Below, piece after piece: positions 6,789 through 13,888 of a DNA stretch of 15,292 nt (position 1 is the first letter of the stretch; every line of letters starts with the position of its first letter). Source of the DNA: JAVBNO01 sp031551485 (lineage in GTDB: Bacteria; Bacillota; Clostridia; Oscillospirales; Ruminococcaceae); assembly GCA_031551485.1 (NCBI GenBank), contig JAVBNO010000009.1:1-15292 (forward strand), given 5' to 3'. Position numbers and translations under genes: made by a program. The notes below the pieces were generated by a model. That model was not told the DNA's origin. It saw only the letters and a list, made by a program, of their open reading frames with translations, and made no database searches.

Positions 6789-7904
6789 TTGGAAGCGCGT
6801 TATGACATTGCGATTGTGGGGGCGGGACCGGCGGGGTCGGTGCTGGCTATGCTGCTGGGGCGGCTTGGCCGGCATAAAGTCGCCCTTGTGGACAACCGGC
6901 GCCTCGACCTGCCGGCCCCCTCCCTGGGCACCCCGGAAGCCATTGGGGAAAAAAGCTGCGGCGGCCTTGTCGCCCCCGATGCCCAAAAGACCCTCTCCCG
7001 CCTGGGGCTAACCCTGCCCAACTGGGTGCTGGCTGACCCGCAAATATTCTCGGTACACACGGTGGATTTGGAAACCGGCGCCGCCCGCCATTACCAGCGT
7101 CTTTATGTCAACACCCATCGGGAGCGTTTTGACCGCTGGCTGGCGGCCCAGGCGGTGGAGGGGCATTCCAACATCATCCCCTGCTTTGGCCAACGGGCAA
7201 AAGCCATTGAAAAAGAGGACGCCGGCTGGCGGATTACACTGGACAGTGACCACATTCACGCCCGGATTGTGGTGGGGGCGGACGGGGCCAAATCCATGAC
7301 CCGCCGACTGCTGTTTCCCCATTTGAAACTGCGCCGCTACAGCTCGGTTCAGCATATATTTCCCAAAACCGCCGCCGTGGAGCGGGGCTATTTTTACTCT
7401 TTCTTCCACCGGGATATTACCGATTATTACGCCTGGGCATTGCCCAAAGACGACCATTTTCTGCTGGGGGCGGCCATTCCCGCCGGTAAAAATGCCAACG
7501 AAGCATTCCGCGAACTGCGGCGGATGTTGGCCCGCAGCGGTTTCCAGCTGGGGGAACCTTTGGCCAAAGAAGGCACGCTGATCATTCGACCCCGGGGTTG
7601 GCTGGACGCCAAAGGCTCCGCCCGGCCCGACGGCAGCGCCTACTTGCTGGGCGAAGCGGCCGGCTTCGTCAGTCCTTCTTCCGCCGAGGGCATCAGCTTT
7701 GCCATGGACAGCGCCATTGCCCTGTTTGCCGCTTTAAAAGAAGGCGGCCCGCCCCGGCAGACCGCTTTTGCCTATGGCAAAAACACCCTGCATTTACGGC
7801 TGAAGCTGTTGCAAAAACAGCTGAAATGTCCCTTTATGTATCAGTCGTTTTTGCGCCGGATGGTGATGGCCTCTGGACTGCAAAGCCACACGATTATTGA
7901 GTAA
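6789..7904 (+). CDS. FAD-dependent oxidoreductase, geranylgeranyl-reductase-like
   Basis: This 371-residue flavoprotein belongs to the p-hydroxybenzoate hydroxylase/geranylgeranyl reductase superfamily. The FAD dinucleotide-binding motif is VGAGPAG (residues 10-16), with Asp34 at the end of the second strand. The signature SCGGLVAPDAQK (about 56-67) resembles a clostridial subgroup. GADGAKS (about 163-169) and GEAAGFVSPSSAEG (about 288-301) are the second and third FAD contacts of the superfamily. Substrate is unknown; reduction of an isoprenoid or lipid double bond is possible but unproven. The frame is open from ATG 6714, but that start lies upstream of the promoter -10; TTG 6789 has a strong GAGGAGGG six bases before it and gives MEARYDIAIVGAG, the normal N-terminus. 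It is a single-gene unit ending at a very long terminator stem. Confidence 0.85.
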   Translation: MEARYDIAIVGAGPAGSVLAMLLGRLGRHKVALVDNRRLDLPAPSLGTPEAIGEKSCGGLVAPDAQKTLSRLGLTLPNWVLADPQIFSVHTVDLETGAARHYQRLYVNTHRERFDRWLAAQAVEGHSNIIPCFGQRAKAIEKEDAGWRITLDSDHIHARIVVGADGAKSMTRRLLFPHLKLRRYSSVQHIFPKTAAVERGYFYSFFHRDITDYYAWALPKDDHFLLGAAIPAGKNANEAFRELRRMLARSGFQLGEPLAKEGTLIIRPRGWLDAKGSARPDGSAYLLGEAAGFVSPSSAEGISFAMDSAIALFAALKEGGPPRQTAFAYGKNTLHLRLKLLQKQLKCPFMYQSFLRRMVMASGLQSHTIIE

Positions 7905-7947
7905 AAACACAGCGGCTGCCACAGAATTGTGGCGGTCGCTGTGTTTT
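7904..7947 (+). terminator. Long terminator of the oxidoreductase gene, probably bidirectional
   Basis: AAAACACAGCG (7904-7914) pairs with CGCTGTGTTTT (7937-7947). The pairing continues inward through GCT/GGT with two wobbles to GCCAC (7918-7922) with GTGGC (7929-7933), a near-continuous 19-bp stem around AGAATT. It begins at the last base of the stop codon. T runs on both strands suit convergent hcp as well. Confidence 0.85.
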
Positions 7948-7970
7948 CTTGGGGGGTACCCTGAATAGCG

Positions 7971-8004
7971 AAAGCCTGGCACCACAGATGTGGTGCCGGG
8001 CTTT
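7971..8004 (-). terminator. Hairpin downstream of hcp, likely terminator
   Basis: AAAGCCTGGCACCACA (7971-7986) pairs with TGTGGTGCCGGGCTTT (7989-8004) with a single wobble position; the tightest hexamer turns through AGAT. It lies 29 bases beyond the hcp stop. The T tail on the reverse strand is short (TTT), so efficiency is uncertain, but the bidirectional stem at 7904-7947 backs it up. Confidence 0.55.
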
Positions 8005-8032
8005 GGAGATCGCTAAAAAGGAAAATATCCCA

Positions 8033-9610
8033 CTAGGCTTTGGGGCCCAAAATGGTTTTCAGGTCCTCTTGGGGGGTGGAGATGGGATGGATGTTAAACT
8101 TGGAAACCAGCACATCCAACACCGCGGAGGAAAAGAAAGCGGGTACACTGGGGCCGATATAAATATTTTGGATACCCAGCGACAAAAGGGTCAAAAGAAT
8201 GCAGACCGCCTTTTGTTCGTACCAGCTCAGCACCAGGGTTAACGGAAGATCGTTGACGCCGCACTCGAACGCGCCTGCCAGCGCCACCGCCACCTGAATG
8301 GCACCGTAGGCGTCGTTGCACTGGCCCATATCCAAAATGCGGGGGAAGGGGCCGATAGAGCCCACATCCAGATCGTTGATGCGGTATTTGCCACAAGCCA
8401 GCGTGAGGACAACGGTATCTTTGGGGGTTTCTTTCACAAATTCCGTGTAGTAATTGCGGCCGGGCTTGGCGCCGTCGCAGCCGCCCACCAAAAAGAAATG
8501 TTTAATGGCGCCGCTTTTGACCGCGTCGATGATGACGGGGGCATTGTCCAATACAGTCTGGCGGCCAAAGCCGGTGGTCACAGTGCTGCCGCCGTTGACG
8601 CCGGTGAAGATTGTTTCTTCGTTATAGCCGCCCAACCGGATGGCATGGTCGATCAGGCCGGAAAAATCTTTGTGGCCGTTGGCGTCTGCGCCGATATGCG
8701 TAAGTTCGGGATAGGCCACAACAGAAGTGGTATAAACCCGGTCGCCATAGCTGGGCTTGGGCGGCATCAGGCAGTTGGTTGTAAACAGGACCGGCGCCGG
8801 AAGATTCTCAAATTCCTTTTGTTGATTTTGCCAGGCGGTGCCAAAATTACCCTTAAGCTGAGGATATTTTTTAAGTTCGGGGTAACCATGGGCCGGCAGC
8901 ATTTCGCTGTGGGTGTAAATGTTGACGCCTTTATCTTTTGTTTGCTCCAGCAGCATTTTTAAGTCGTGGAGATCGTGGCCACTGATGACGATAAAGGGAC
9001 CTTTTTCAATGCGCATGGTGACGGGCGTGGGTACCGGATTGCCATATGCCCCTGTATTCGCCTCATCCAACAGCGCCATACAGGTAAGGTTGACGCTGCC
9101 AAATTCCATGAGAAGGCCCAGCCACTCTTCTACGCTGTGGTCTTCACCCAACGCGGCCATCCCTTTGATAAACCAGTCGTCCACCTGGGAATTGCGTTTA
9201 CCCAGTACCCGGGCGTGGTGGGCGTAGGCGGCCATACCCCGCAAGCCAAACAGCAGGGTGGAACGCAGCGAAACAATATCCTCGTTGCCGTGGAAAAGAC
9301 TCTCGGTATCCATAGGGGCGTTGCCACCCAGAGCCGCTTTGGCGTTTTGAACCGCCTGTGTGCTGGCTGCAATCCGCGCGGAGTCAAAGCTGACATTGGT
9401 GATGGTGGTGAAAAGGCCGTCGACCAGCAAATCGACAACAGCCGCATCGGCGTCACTTTTGGCGCTGGCCGCTTTTGCCAACGCAATCATCTCGCAGGTA
9501 AGCAGATCCTGCTCGTGGGCGGTATCGGGCTTTTTACCGCAGACACCCGACATCGTACAGCCGGTGCCTTTGGCGGTTTGCTCACATTGGTAACAAAACA
9601 TATTTTCCAT
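8033..9610 (-). CDS. hcp: Hydroxylamine reductase / hybrid-cluster protein
   Basis: The 525-residue cytoplasmic Fe-S protein handles reactive nitrogen species; Hcp reduces hydroxylamine in vitro and NO in E. coli. The N-terminal cluster motif is Cys6-X2-Cys9-X7-Cys17-X5-Cys23, the class I/III [4Fe-4S] pattern. All eight hybrid-cluster ligands can be placed: His212, Glu236, Cys280, Cys378, Cys406, Cys431, Glu465 and Lys467; their spacing tracks the Desulfovibrio protein (His244 to Lys496) with a steady offset of 28-32. The frame is open upstream to 9766, but the start is ATG 9610, with GGAGG eight bases away and MENMFCYQCEQTAKG at the N-terminus; the extra 52 residues would cross the promoter. 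No hcr reductase gene is adjacent. Regulation probably runs through the dyads upstream. Confidence 0.96.
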   Translation of the reverse strand: MENMFCYQCEQTAKGTGCTMSGVCGKKPDTAHEQDLLTCEMIALAKAASAKSDADAAVVDLLVDGLFTTITNVSFDSARIAASTQAVQNAKAALGGNAPMDTESLFHGNEDIVSLRSTLLFGLRGMAAYAHHARVLGKRNSQVDDWFIKGMAALGEDHSVEEWLGLLMEFGSVNLTCMALLDEANTGAYGNPVPTPVTMRIEKGPFIVISGHDLHDLKMLLEQTKDKGVNIYTHSEMLPAHGYPELKKYPQLKGNFGTAWQNQQKEFENLPAPVLFTTNCLMPPKPSYGDRVYTTSVVAYPELTHIGADANGHKDFSGLIDHAIRLGGYNEETIFTGVNGGSTVTTGFGRQTVLDNAPVIIDAVKSGAIKHFFLVGGCDGAKPGRNYYTEFVKETPKDTVVLTLACGKYRINDLDVGSIGPFPRILDMGQCNDAYGAIQVAVALAGAFECGVNDLPLTLVLSWYEQKAVCILLTLLSLGIQNIYIGPSVPAFFSSAVLDVLVSKFNIHPISTPQEDLKTILGPKA

Positions 9611-9677
9611 TTTAGTCGCCTCCATTTTGATCAATTGATTCATAAAAAATAGTGTGTGATGAATGATTCTGAATATA

Positions 9678-9723
9678 ATTGTATGCGAAAAGACTTTTCG
9701 CTTCTGTTGCGTCCGCAACGGAA
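9678..9723 (-). promoter_or_regulatory. hcp promoter with CRP/FNR-type dyad centred at -41.5
   Basis: On the reverse strand TACAAT (9683-9678) is a good -10 element with no recognisable -35 hexamer. Upstream lies a 22-base dyad (9702-9723) with arms TTCTGTTGCG and CGCAACGGAA, matching at nine of ten positions. Taking +1 at 9671, the dyad centre falls at -41.5, the standard class II position for CRP/FNR-family activators. The core GTTGC-N4-GCAAC has the same geometry as reported clostridial HcpR-type sites, although its bases differ from those I recall. A weak -35 fits activator dependence. The regulator itself is not in the window. Confidence 0.5.
9685..9701. promoter_or_regulatory. Second dyad in the hcp promoter
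   Basis: GCGAAAAG (9685-9692), one base, CTTTTCGC (9694-9701) is a perfect 8-base-arm inverted repeat. It fills the space between the hcp -10 element and the activator-type dyad, about -14 to -30, where a bound protein would block polymerase. It could be a repressor operator. Confidence 0.4.
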
Positions 9724-9798
9724 TGAGAAAGTGAATCCACTGGCTTGGAAAAAAGTATGACGCCAAATGAACCCCCGCTGGCCAAAAGGCGTGTTCTG

Positions 9799-9807
9799 TG
9801 ATATGCT
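9799..9807 (+). promoter_or_regulatory. Extended -10 promoter for the Cys-rich small gene
   Basis: TGATATGCT is an extended -10 element (TGn followed by TATGCT) about 60 bases before ATG 9865. No clear -35 hexamer is seen at the right distance. The predicted start is near 9814. Confidence 0.35.
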
Positions 9808-9864
9808 CACGTTAGCGAAAGCAGTATGGCTTGAGGGCAAAACACTTTGGAAGAGGTGAGGCAG

Positions 9865-9999
9865 ATGGCCGAGAACCGTAACCCCAATTGTCCCTGCACC
9901 TATCCTTGCGCCCGCCATGGCAAATGTGAAGCGTGCCAGGCGTACCACAAATATGACAAGACCTGTTGTCAAAAGCAGGAGAAGAAGCCGCAGAAATAG
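9865..9999 (+). CDS. 44-residue Cys-rich protein (resembles DUF6485)
   Basis: A short ORF from ATG 9865 to TAG 9997-9999, preceded by GAGGTGAGG, encodes MAENRNPNCPCTYPCARHGK followed by CEACQAYHKYDKTCC and a Lys-rich tail. Seven cysteines (9, 11, 15, 21, 24, 34, 35) and two histidines (18, 28) suggest a small metal-binding fold, zinc or Fe-S. The NCPCTYPC...HGKCxxC...AYH pattern resembles a family of tiny clostridial proteins I know as DUF6485; its function is unknown. It is divergent from hcp and shares the 254-base regulatory gap, so a nitrosative or metal-stress role is conceivable but only inferred. Missed by length cut-offs in ordinary gene finding. Confidence 0.75.
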   Translation: MAENRNPNCPCTYPCARHGKCEACQAYHKYDKTCCQKQEKKPQK

Positions 10000-10011
10000 C
10001 CAAGCCTGTGG

Positions 10012-10044
10012 GCCGGGGATGGTTTTTGTATAGAAAAACCCGGC
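10012..10044 (+). terminator. Hairpin after the Cys-rich gene
   Basis: GGTTTTT (10021-10027) pairs with AAAAACC (10034-10040), extended by GCCG (10012-10015) with CGGC (10041-10044) across a five-base bulge. It begins 12 bases after the stop. There is no T tract after it, so termination is uncertain. Confidence 0.35.
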
Positions 10045-10073
10045 TTAGGCACAAGGTACAGCGGCGTTTGCGC

Positions 10074-10362
10074 GATGAAGAGAGAAAGCGTTCTTTCTTC
10101 TCCACGTTTTGCGCCTACCAGATCAAACCAAAACCCTTCTCCCGCCAGCCCAAACGTTTCCTGCGCAGATATGCCCTCGCCCTAAGGATGGGGCGGGGGG
10201 GAAACCACATGGTCTCCCCAAAAATGTTTTTGCATACTTTTGCGCCAAAAAGTATGCGCCGGTCGCGGCTTGAGCGACATGTTAAATGCCTGCCGGGGCG
10301 GCTGTACCTCTGCTTTACTTTGATTCAAGATCGGTACCAACCATTCGCCTTGCGCATTCATC
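10074..10362. repeat. Hairpin-rich intergenic repeat, copy 2 (MITE-like)
   Basis: Second copy of the repeat at 2050-2323, in the same orientation and again between convergent genes (the Cys-rich gene and dinB). It shares the 19- and 22-base exact blocks, the CATACTTTT/AAAAAGTATG stem (10233-10256, one A longer on the right arm) and the CCGGTCGCGG and GCCGGGGCGGCTG segments. The left end is GATGAAGAGAGAAAG (10074-10088), and the right end contains CATTCGCCTTGCGCAT (10342-10357) then TCATC. The right-end 16-mer is the exact reverse complement of 2051-2066 at the left end of copy 1, and the left end matches the inverted right end of copy 1. The two ends thus behave as imperfect terminal inverted repeats. 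No target duplication is obvious. A GAGAAAG/CTTTCTTC stem-loop lies at 10082-10100. Confidence 0.8.
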
Positions 10363-10377
10363 AAATCGTATATGAAT

Positions 10378-10410
10378 AACGATCCCACCAGCGCTGCCGG
10401 TGGGATCGTT
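10378..10410 (-). terminator. Terminator of the glycosyltransferase-dinB operon
   Basis: AACGATCCCACC (10378-10389) pairs perfectly over 12 bp with GGTGGGATCGTT (10399-10410) around a nine-base loop. It overlaps the last two bases of the dinB stop codon. The reverse-strand tail is GTTATTCAT, a short T-rich stretch. Confidence 0.7.
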
Positions 10411-11689
10411 ATTGTGTCTGTGCATGGGGAGTACCCGTTTGTTTGTCATTGTCGTCATCGCTACCGTAATGGTGGTCAATACCCAGGTCGTTGTCCACAA
10501 TGGAAGCCCGTGTGATGCTGTCTCGACCGTATTTGTCCCGAATGCGATCCATTGCCTGCTCCAGCTTCTCCTGCCGCTCTTGCCCCAGGTTGGGGGCATC
10601 CGCCGCCGCCTCGAACAGCGAAAGTTGATCGCCGGTGGCATCTGCCGGAACAAGGTGGGAAGCGGTAACGGTGAGCATGCGGATGGGGGTGCCAATTTTC
10701 CAGGCTTTCTCAATAAGCTCCACCGACTGACGGCTCAGCGTCTTGGCCAAAAAGGTGGGGTTGGAAAGGGTTTTTTGCCGGGTGATGACTTTAAGGTACG
10801 TGTCTTTGATGGTGACCTGTACTGTCAAGGCTTTCAGCCCCGCCCGGCGCATTCGGGCGGCCACCGAATCGCAAAGCGCCGACACGCCGGTCTGTATATC
10901 TTCATGGGTGACGAGATTGCGGCGAAAGGTCATGCCGTTGCCGATGCTGTGGACGCCCTCCCCTTCCTCGGCGGTGACCACCGGACTGTCGTCCAGGCCG
11001 TTGGCATATAAATAGAGCTGCTCCCCCAGCTTACCCAGGCGGGAACGCAGAACATTTTTGTCGTAACCGGCCAGGTCGCCAATGGTGAAGATATTGAGCC
11101 GCTCCAGCTGCTGGCGGGTGACTTTGCCGACAAAAAACAAATCGCCCGCCGGCAGCGGCCAGACAATTTCCCGGTAGTTATCCTTGCTGATCACTGTGAC
11201 GGCATTGGGCTTTTTGTAATCGGAGCCGATCTTGGCAAAAATTTTGTTGTACGAGACGCCCACCGAAATGGTGATGCCCACTTCCCGCTCTACCCGCTGG
11301 CGAATTTCGTGTGCCAAACGGACGGGGTCGCCGCCAAAAAGATGGAGCGTACCGCTGACATCCAGAAAGCTTTCGTCAATGCCGAAGCGCTCCAACCTAT
11401 CAGTATACTGAATGTATATGTCGTTGACTCGGTTTGAGTACTTGTAGTATAAATCGTGGCGGACAGGCGCCAACACAAGCCCCGGACACTTTTGCCGCGC
11501 CTGCCAGATGGTTTCCGCCGTTTGCACTTTGAAGCTTTTGGCCAACTCGTTTTTGGCCAGAATAATCCCCCGGCGGTTTTCGGGGTTGCCGCAAACCGCC
11601 ATCGGCACCTTTTTGAGTTCGGGGTGGAGGCATTCCTCCACGCTGGCAAAAAAAGCGTTGCAATCACAATGAAAAATAACCCTATTCAC
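10409..11689 (-). CDS. dinB: DNA polymerase IV, Y-family translesion polymerase
   Basis: The 426-residue protein is an error-prone polymerase that copies past damaged bases. The palm domain begins with HCDCNAFFASVEE (residues 7-19), Asp9 being the first metal ligand; GIDESFLD (103-110) supplies Asp105 and Glu106. The HhH-type thumb region GDLFFVGKVTRQQLERLNIFTIGDLA follows the pattern of Y-family enzymes. QLSLF (355-359) is a clear sliding-clamp binding motif, sitting, unusually, before a further tail of about 65 residues that ends in an Asp- and His-rich stretch. The start is GTG 11689 with AAGGGAAGGGA upstream. It follows the GT4 gene by 39 bases and has no promoter of its own that I can see, so it is likely read from the glycosyltransferase promoter; no LexA-like site was recognised. 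Confidence 0.93.
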   Translation of the reverse strand: MNRVIFHCDCNAFFASVEECLHPELKKVPMAVCGNPENRRGIILAKNELAKSFKVQTAETIWQARQKCPGLVLAPVRHDLYYKYSNRVNDIYIQYTDRLERFGIDESFLDVSGTLHLFGGDPVRLAHEIRQRVEREVGITISVGVSYNKIFAKIGSDYKKPNAVTVISKDNYREIVWPLPAGDLFFVGKVTRQQLERLNIFTIGDLAGYDKNVLRSRLGKLGEQLYLYANGLDDSPVVTAEEGEGVHSIGNGMTFRRNLVTHEDIQTGVSALCDSVAARMRRAGLKALTVQVTIKDTYLKVITRQKTLSNPTFLAKTLSRQSVELIEKAWKIGTPIRMLTVTASHLVPADATGDQLSLFEAAADAPNLGQERQEKLEQAMDRIRDKYGRDSITRASIVDNDLGIDHHYGSDDDNDKQTGTPHAQTQ

Positions 11690-11728
11690 GGCGATCCCTT
11701 CCCTTCAACGGGCAAAGCAAAGCGCTAC

Positions 11729-12850
11729 TTATCCATCAGCCGGCAGCTGCCGGGTATAAAAGTGTGTCAACATGTCGGCTGTATGCCGAATATTCATGGG
11801 GCTTTGGATGAACTGGCTGCTGATGGCCTGCGGATCCCGCTGCCGCGCGGCATTGACCAGAGCATCCGCCCAAACGGAAAGGCCGGCTTGCAGGGAGAGC
11901 CGCGTCATCGTACCGGTGACATCAGCCTGGGCAGGGACGCTGACACTGGTGACACAAGGCAGGCCGCAGGCCTGGGCCTCCAGCACCGACAAAGGCATGG
12001 CCTCGTAAAATGACGGCAGGCAAAAGGCATCACATCCCGGCAAAATTTGCTCTAAATCCGAACGCACACCCAAAAACAACACCCTTTCGGAGATGCCGAG
12101 GTCTTTTGCCTTGGATTCCAGAGCGCTGCGCTCGGGCCCATCACCCATCACCCACAAAAAGGCATTTTGGGTTTGACAGACGGTGTGAAAAACATCCAGC
12201 AGAAAACCTTGATTTTTTTCCGGCGACAAACGGGCTACATGACCGATGACCAGGGCATCTTTGGCGTGATGGAGGGTGCGGATCTGCTGGCGAGCGACGG
12301 CATCGAAATGAAAACGGTCGCAGTCGATGGCGTTGGGCAAAAGCAACATGCGATGGTGGGCAATATGATTGCCGAACAAATACTGCCCGGCCGGAAGTGA
12401 GCAGGCAATAAAATGGGTGGCGTAAAGAGGAATAGGGCGTGTGACCAGCGTATTGCGTATCCCCTTGAGAAAGCCAATGCCACCCCGTGTGCCATGACTG
12501 TGGATGATGCGAACCGGCACCTTGTTTTTGCGGGCGGTACCCAGATAAAAAACGGCGGTTACCGGCAAGTGGCCGTGCACAATGGGATACGGATATTGGG
12601 CGAAAAGCTGATCCCATTGCCTTAAAAATGTGCCCAAATCCCAAAGGCCCGGTTTGCCTATGGTGAAGATTTGTCCACCACGGGCAATGACCTCGTCGTA
12701 AAGCGCCTTGTCTTTGGGGGGATGTTGGACAACGATGTCAAAAACCCACTTTTCCGGATCCAATTGGCGCATATAGTTCATGACCACCATACATACGCCA
12801 TTGCCGTAATCCAACCGATCGATTACATGTAATACACGGGTTGCACCCAT
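11729..12850 (-). CDS. GT4-family glycosyltransferase (EpsF/CapM-like)
   Basis: The 373-residue cytoplasmic, GT-B-fold retaining glycosyltransferase probably adds a sugar to a lipid-linked surface polysaccharide. The N-terminal domain has RLDYGNGVCMVVMNYMRQLD (12-31), with the nucleotide-fold glycine region, and HSHGTRGG (117-124). The C-terminal domain has GHVARLSPEKNQG (203-215), VMGDGPER (234-241) and the E-X7-E signature Glu283/Glu291 in FYEAMPLSVLEAQACGLPCV. Donor and acceptor sugars cannot be read from sequence. ATG 12850 follows GAGGGAACAAAG. It sits 39 bases after the GT2 gene and 39 bases before dinB, all in one direction. Confidence 0.9.
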   Translation of the reverse strand: MGATRVLHVIDRLDYGNGVCMVVMNYMRQLDPEKWVFDIVVQHPPKDKALYDEVIARGGQIFTIGKPGLWDLGTFLRQWDQLFAQYPYPIVHGHLPVTAVFYLGTARKNKVPVRIIHSHGTRGGIGFLKGIRNTLVTRPIPLYATHFIACSLPAGQYLFGNHIAHHRMLLLPNAIDCDRFHFDAVARQQIRTLHHAKDALVIGHVARLSPEKNQGFLLDVFHTVCQTQNAFLWVMGDGPERSALESKAKDLGISERVLFLGVRSDLEQILPGCDAFCLPSFYEAMPLSVLEAQACGLPCVTSVSVPAQADVTGTMTRLSLQAGLSVWADALVNAARQRDPQAISSQFIQSPMNIRHTADMLTHFYTRQLPADG

Positions 12851-12889
12851 CTTTGTTCCCTCATTCCGCCAGATGATATGCGTTTCAGG

Positions 12890-13717
12890 CTAGCGCTCCG
12901 GCTTGCGCAGATATTTTTGATATACCATTTTGCGCCATCCTGACGGCAGAAAACAGGCGGCTGTACGTACACTGACATTGTAAGCGAACTGCCCGGTCGT
13001 AATATATTTTTGCTGCAACAAGCTTTTTTGAAACCTGTAGACTTTGGGGATGTATTGCAGGCCCCCGCGGCGGCCCATCATGCCGTTGCCAACCCGCACC
13101 CGCACCAGCAATTGGGGCAAATTGCGCATGAGAAAACCGGCAGCCAGCATGCGCATCCACAGCCAGTAATCTTCGAACAGCGGCATCGACTGGTAGCCCC
13201 CGGCTTGCAGCACCGCCGCCTTGCGAAACATTACGGTGACGTGATTAAAGGGATTGCGTTTGATACTGAATATCTTGATATCTTGAAAGGCGAGCGGAAC
13301 AATTCTTTGGGTGGTGATGATGTCGGGGTCATCGGCAAATTCGCCGATTTGCCCGCCAACCAGAGCCAACTCCTTCGTTTGAGAAAAGGCCTCCAGCTGC
13401 AGCTGGAAACGCTGGGGCTCGCTGATGTCGTCGGAGTCCATACGGGCAACCAGCTCACAGCGGCAATGCGCCAATCCAGCTTGAAGCGCCGCCCCAAGCC
13501 CCACATTTTTTGCAAGGGACACAAAGACAAAAAGGCCCGGATAATCGGCATTCCATTGCTGTAATACTTCCTCGAGCGCGGCGGTAAGTGGGCCGTCCTT
13601 GACAATGACAACTTCAGCGGGCTGTACAGATTGTCCCGTCAGACTTTGCAGGCATTGGGCCAAATAGATTGGATTTTCTCCGGCATAAACGGACATAAGC
13701 ACAGAAAAATTCTGCAT
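12890..13717 (-). CDS. GT2-family glycosyltransferase (AmsE-like)
   Basis: This 275-residue GT-A-fold inverting glycosyltransferase has the nucleotide-binding start FSVLMSVYAGENP (4-16), VKDG (39-42), the metal-binding Asp motif ARMDSDD (91-97), and FNHVTVMFRKAAVLQAGGY (157-175), which resembles AmsE-type exopolysaccharide enzymes. EDYWLWMRM (182-190) is the usual acceptor-side/catalytic-Asp region. The open frame reaches 13750, but ATG 13717 has AAAGGG eight bases upstream and gives MQNFSVLMSVY, the correct family start. It is the first gene of the probable GT2-GT4-dinB operon, which suggests a small, two-enzyme surface glycan module rather than a whole polysaccharide locus. Confidence 0.9.
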   Translation of the reverse strand: MQNFSVLMSVYAGENPIYLAQCLQSLTGQSVQPAEVVIVKDGPLTAALEEVLQQWNADYPGLFVFVSLAKNVGLGAALQAGLAHCRCELVARMDSDDISEPQRFQLQLEAFSQTKELALVGGQIGEFADDPDIITTQRIVPLAFQDIKIFSIKRNPFNHVTVMFRKAAVLQAGGYQSMPLFEDYWLWMRMLAAGFLMRNLPQLLVRVRVGNGMMGRRGGLQYIPKVYRFQKSLLQQKYITTGQFAYNVSVRTAACFLPSGWRKMVYQKYLRKPER

Positions 13718-13752
13718 AATACAACCCTTTTTCACAGTTTGATAACACAAAA

Positions 13753-13781
13753 ATTATATCATAAATTTTTATGCTAAGCAA
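13753..13781 (-). promoter_or_regulatory. Sigma-A-type promoter of the GT2-GT4-dinB operon
   Basis: Reverse-strand TTGCTT (13781-13776) and a perfect TATAAT (13758-13753) are 17 bases apart, the best promoter in the window. The predicted start near 13746 leaves a leader of about 30 bases before ATG 13717. Confidence 0.8.
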
Positions 13782-13888
13782 ATGGCACATGTCGATCATT
13801 TTCCTATTTTATGACCCTTTTTGCCCGCTCTGGACTGGCACCGGTCAACCCCTTCCCTTCATATACTGAGGGAAGGTGGTGGTATGAA

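Noticed and set aside
13860..13867. CATATACT as a sigma-E -10 element for sigK
   Set aside because: No -35 match at the right distance and the start would fall only about 15 bases before the ATG; kept only as a weak candidate in the sigK entry.
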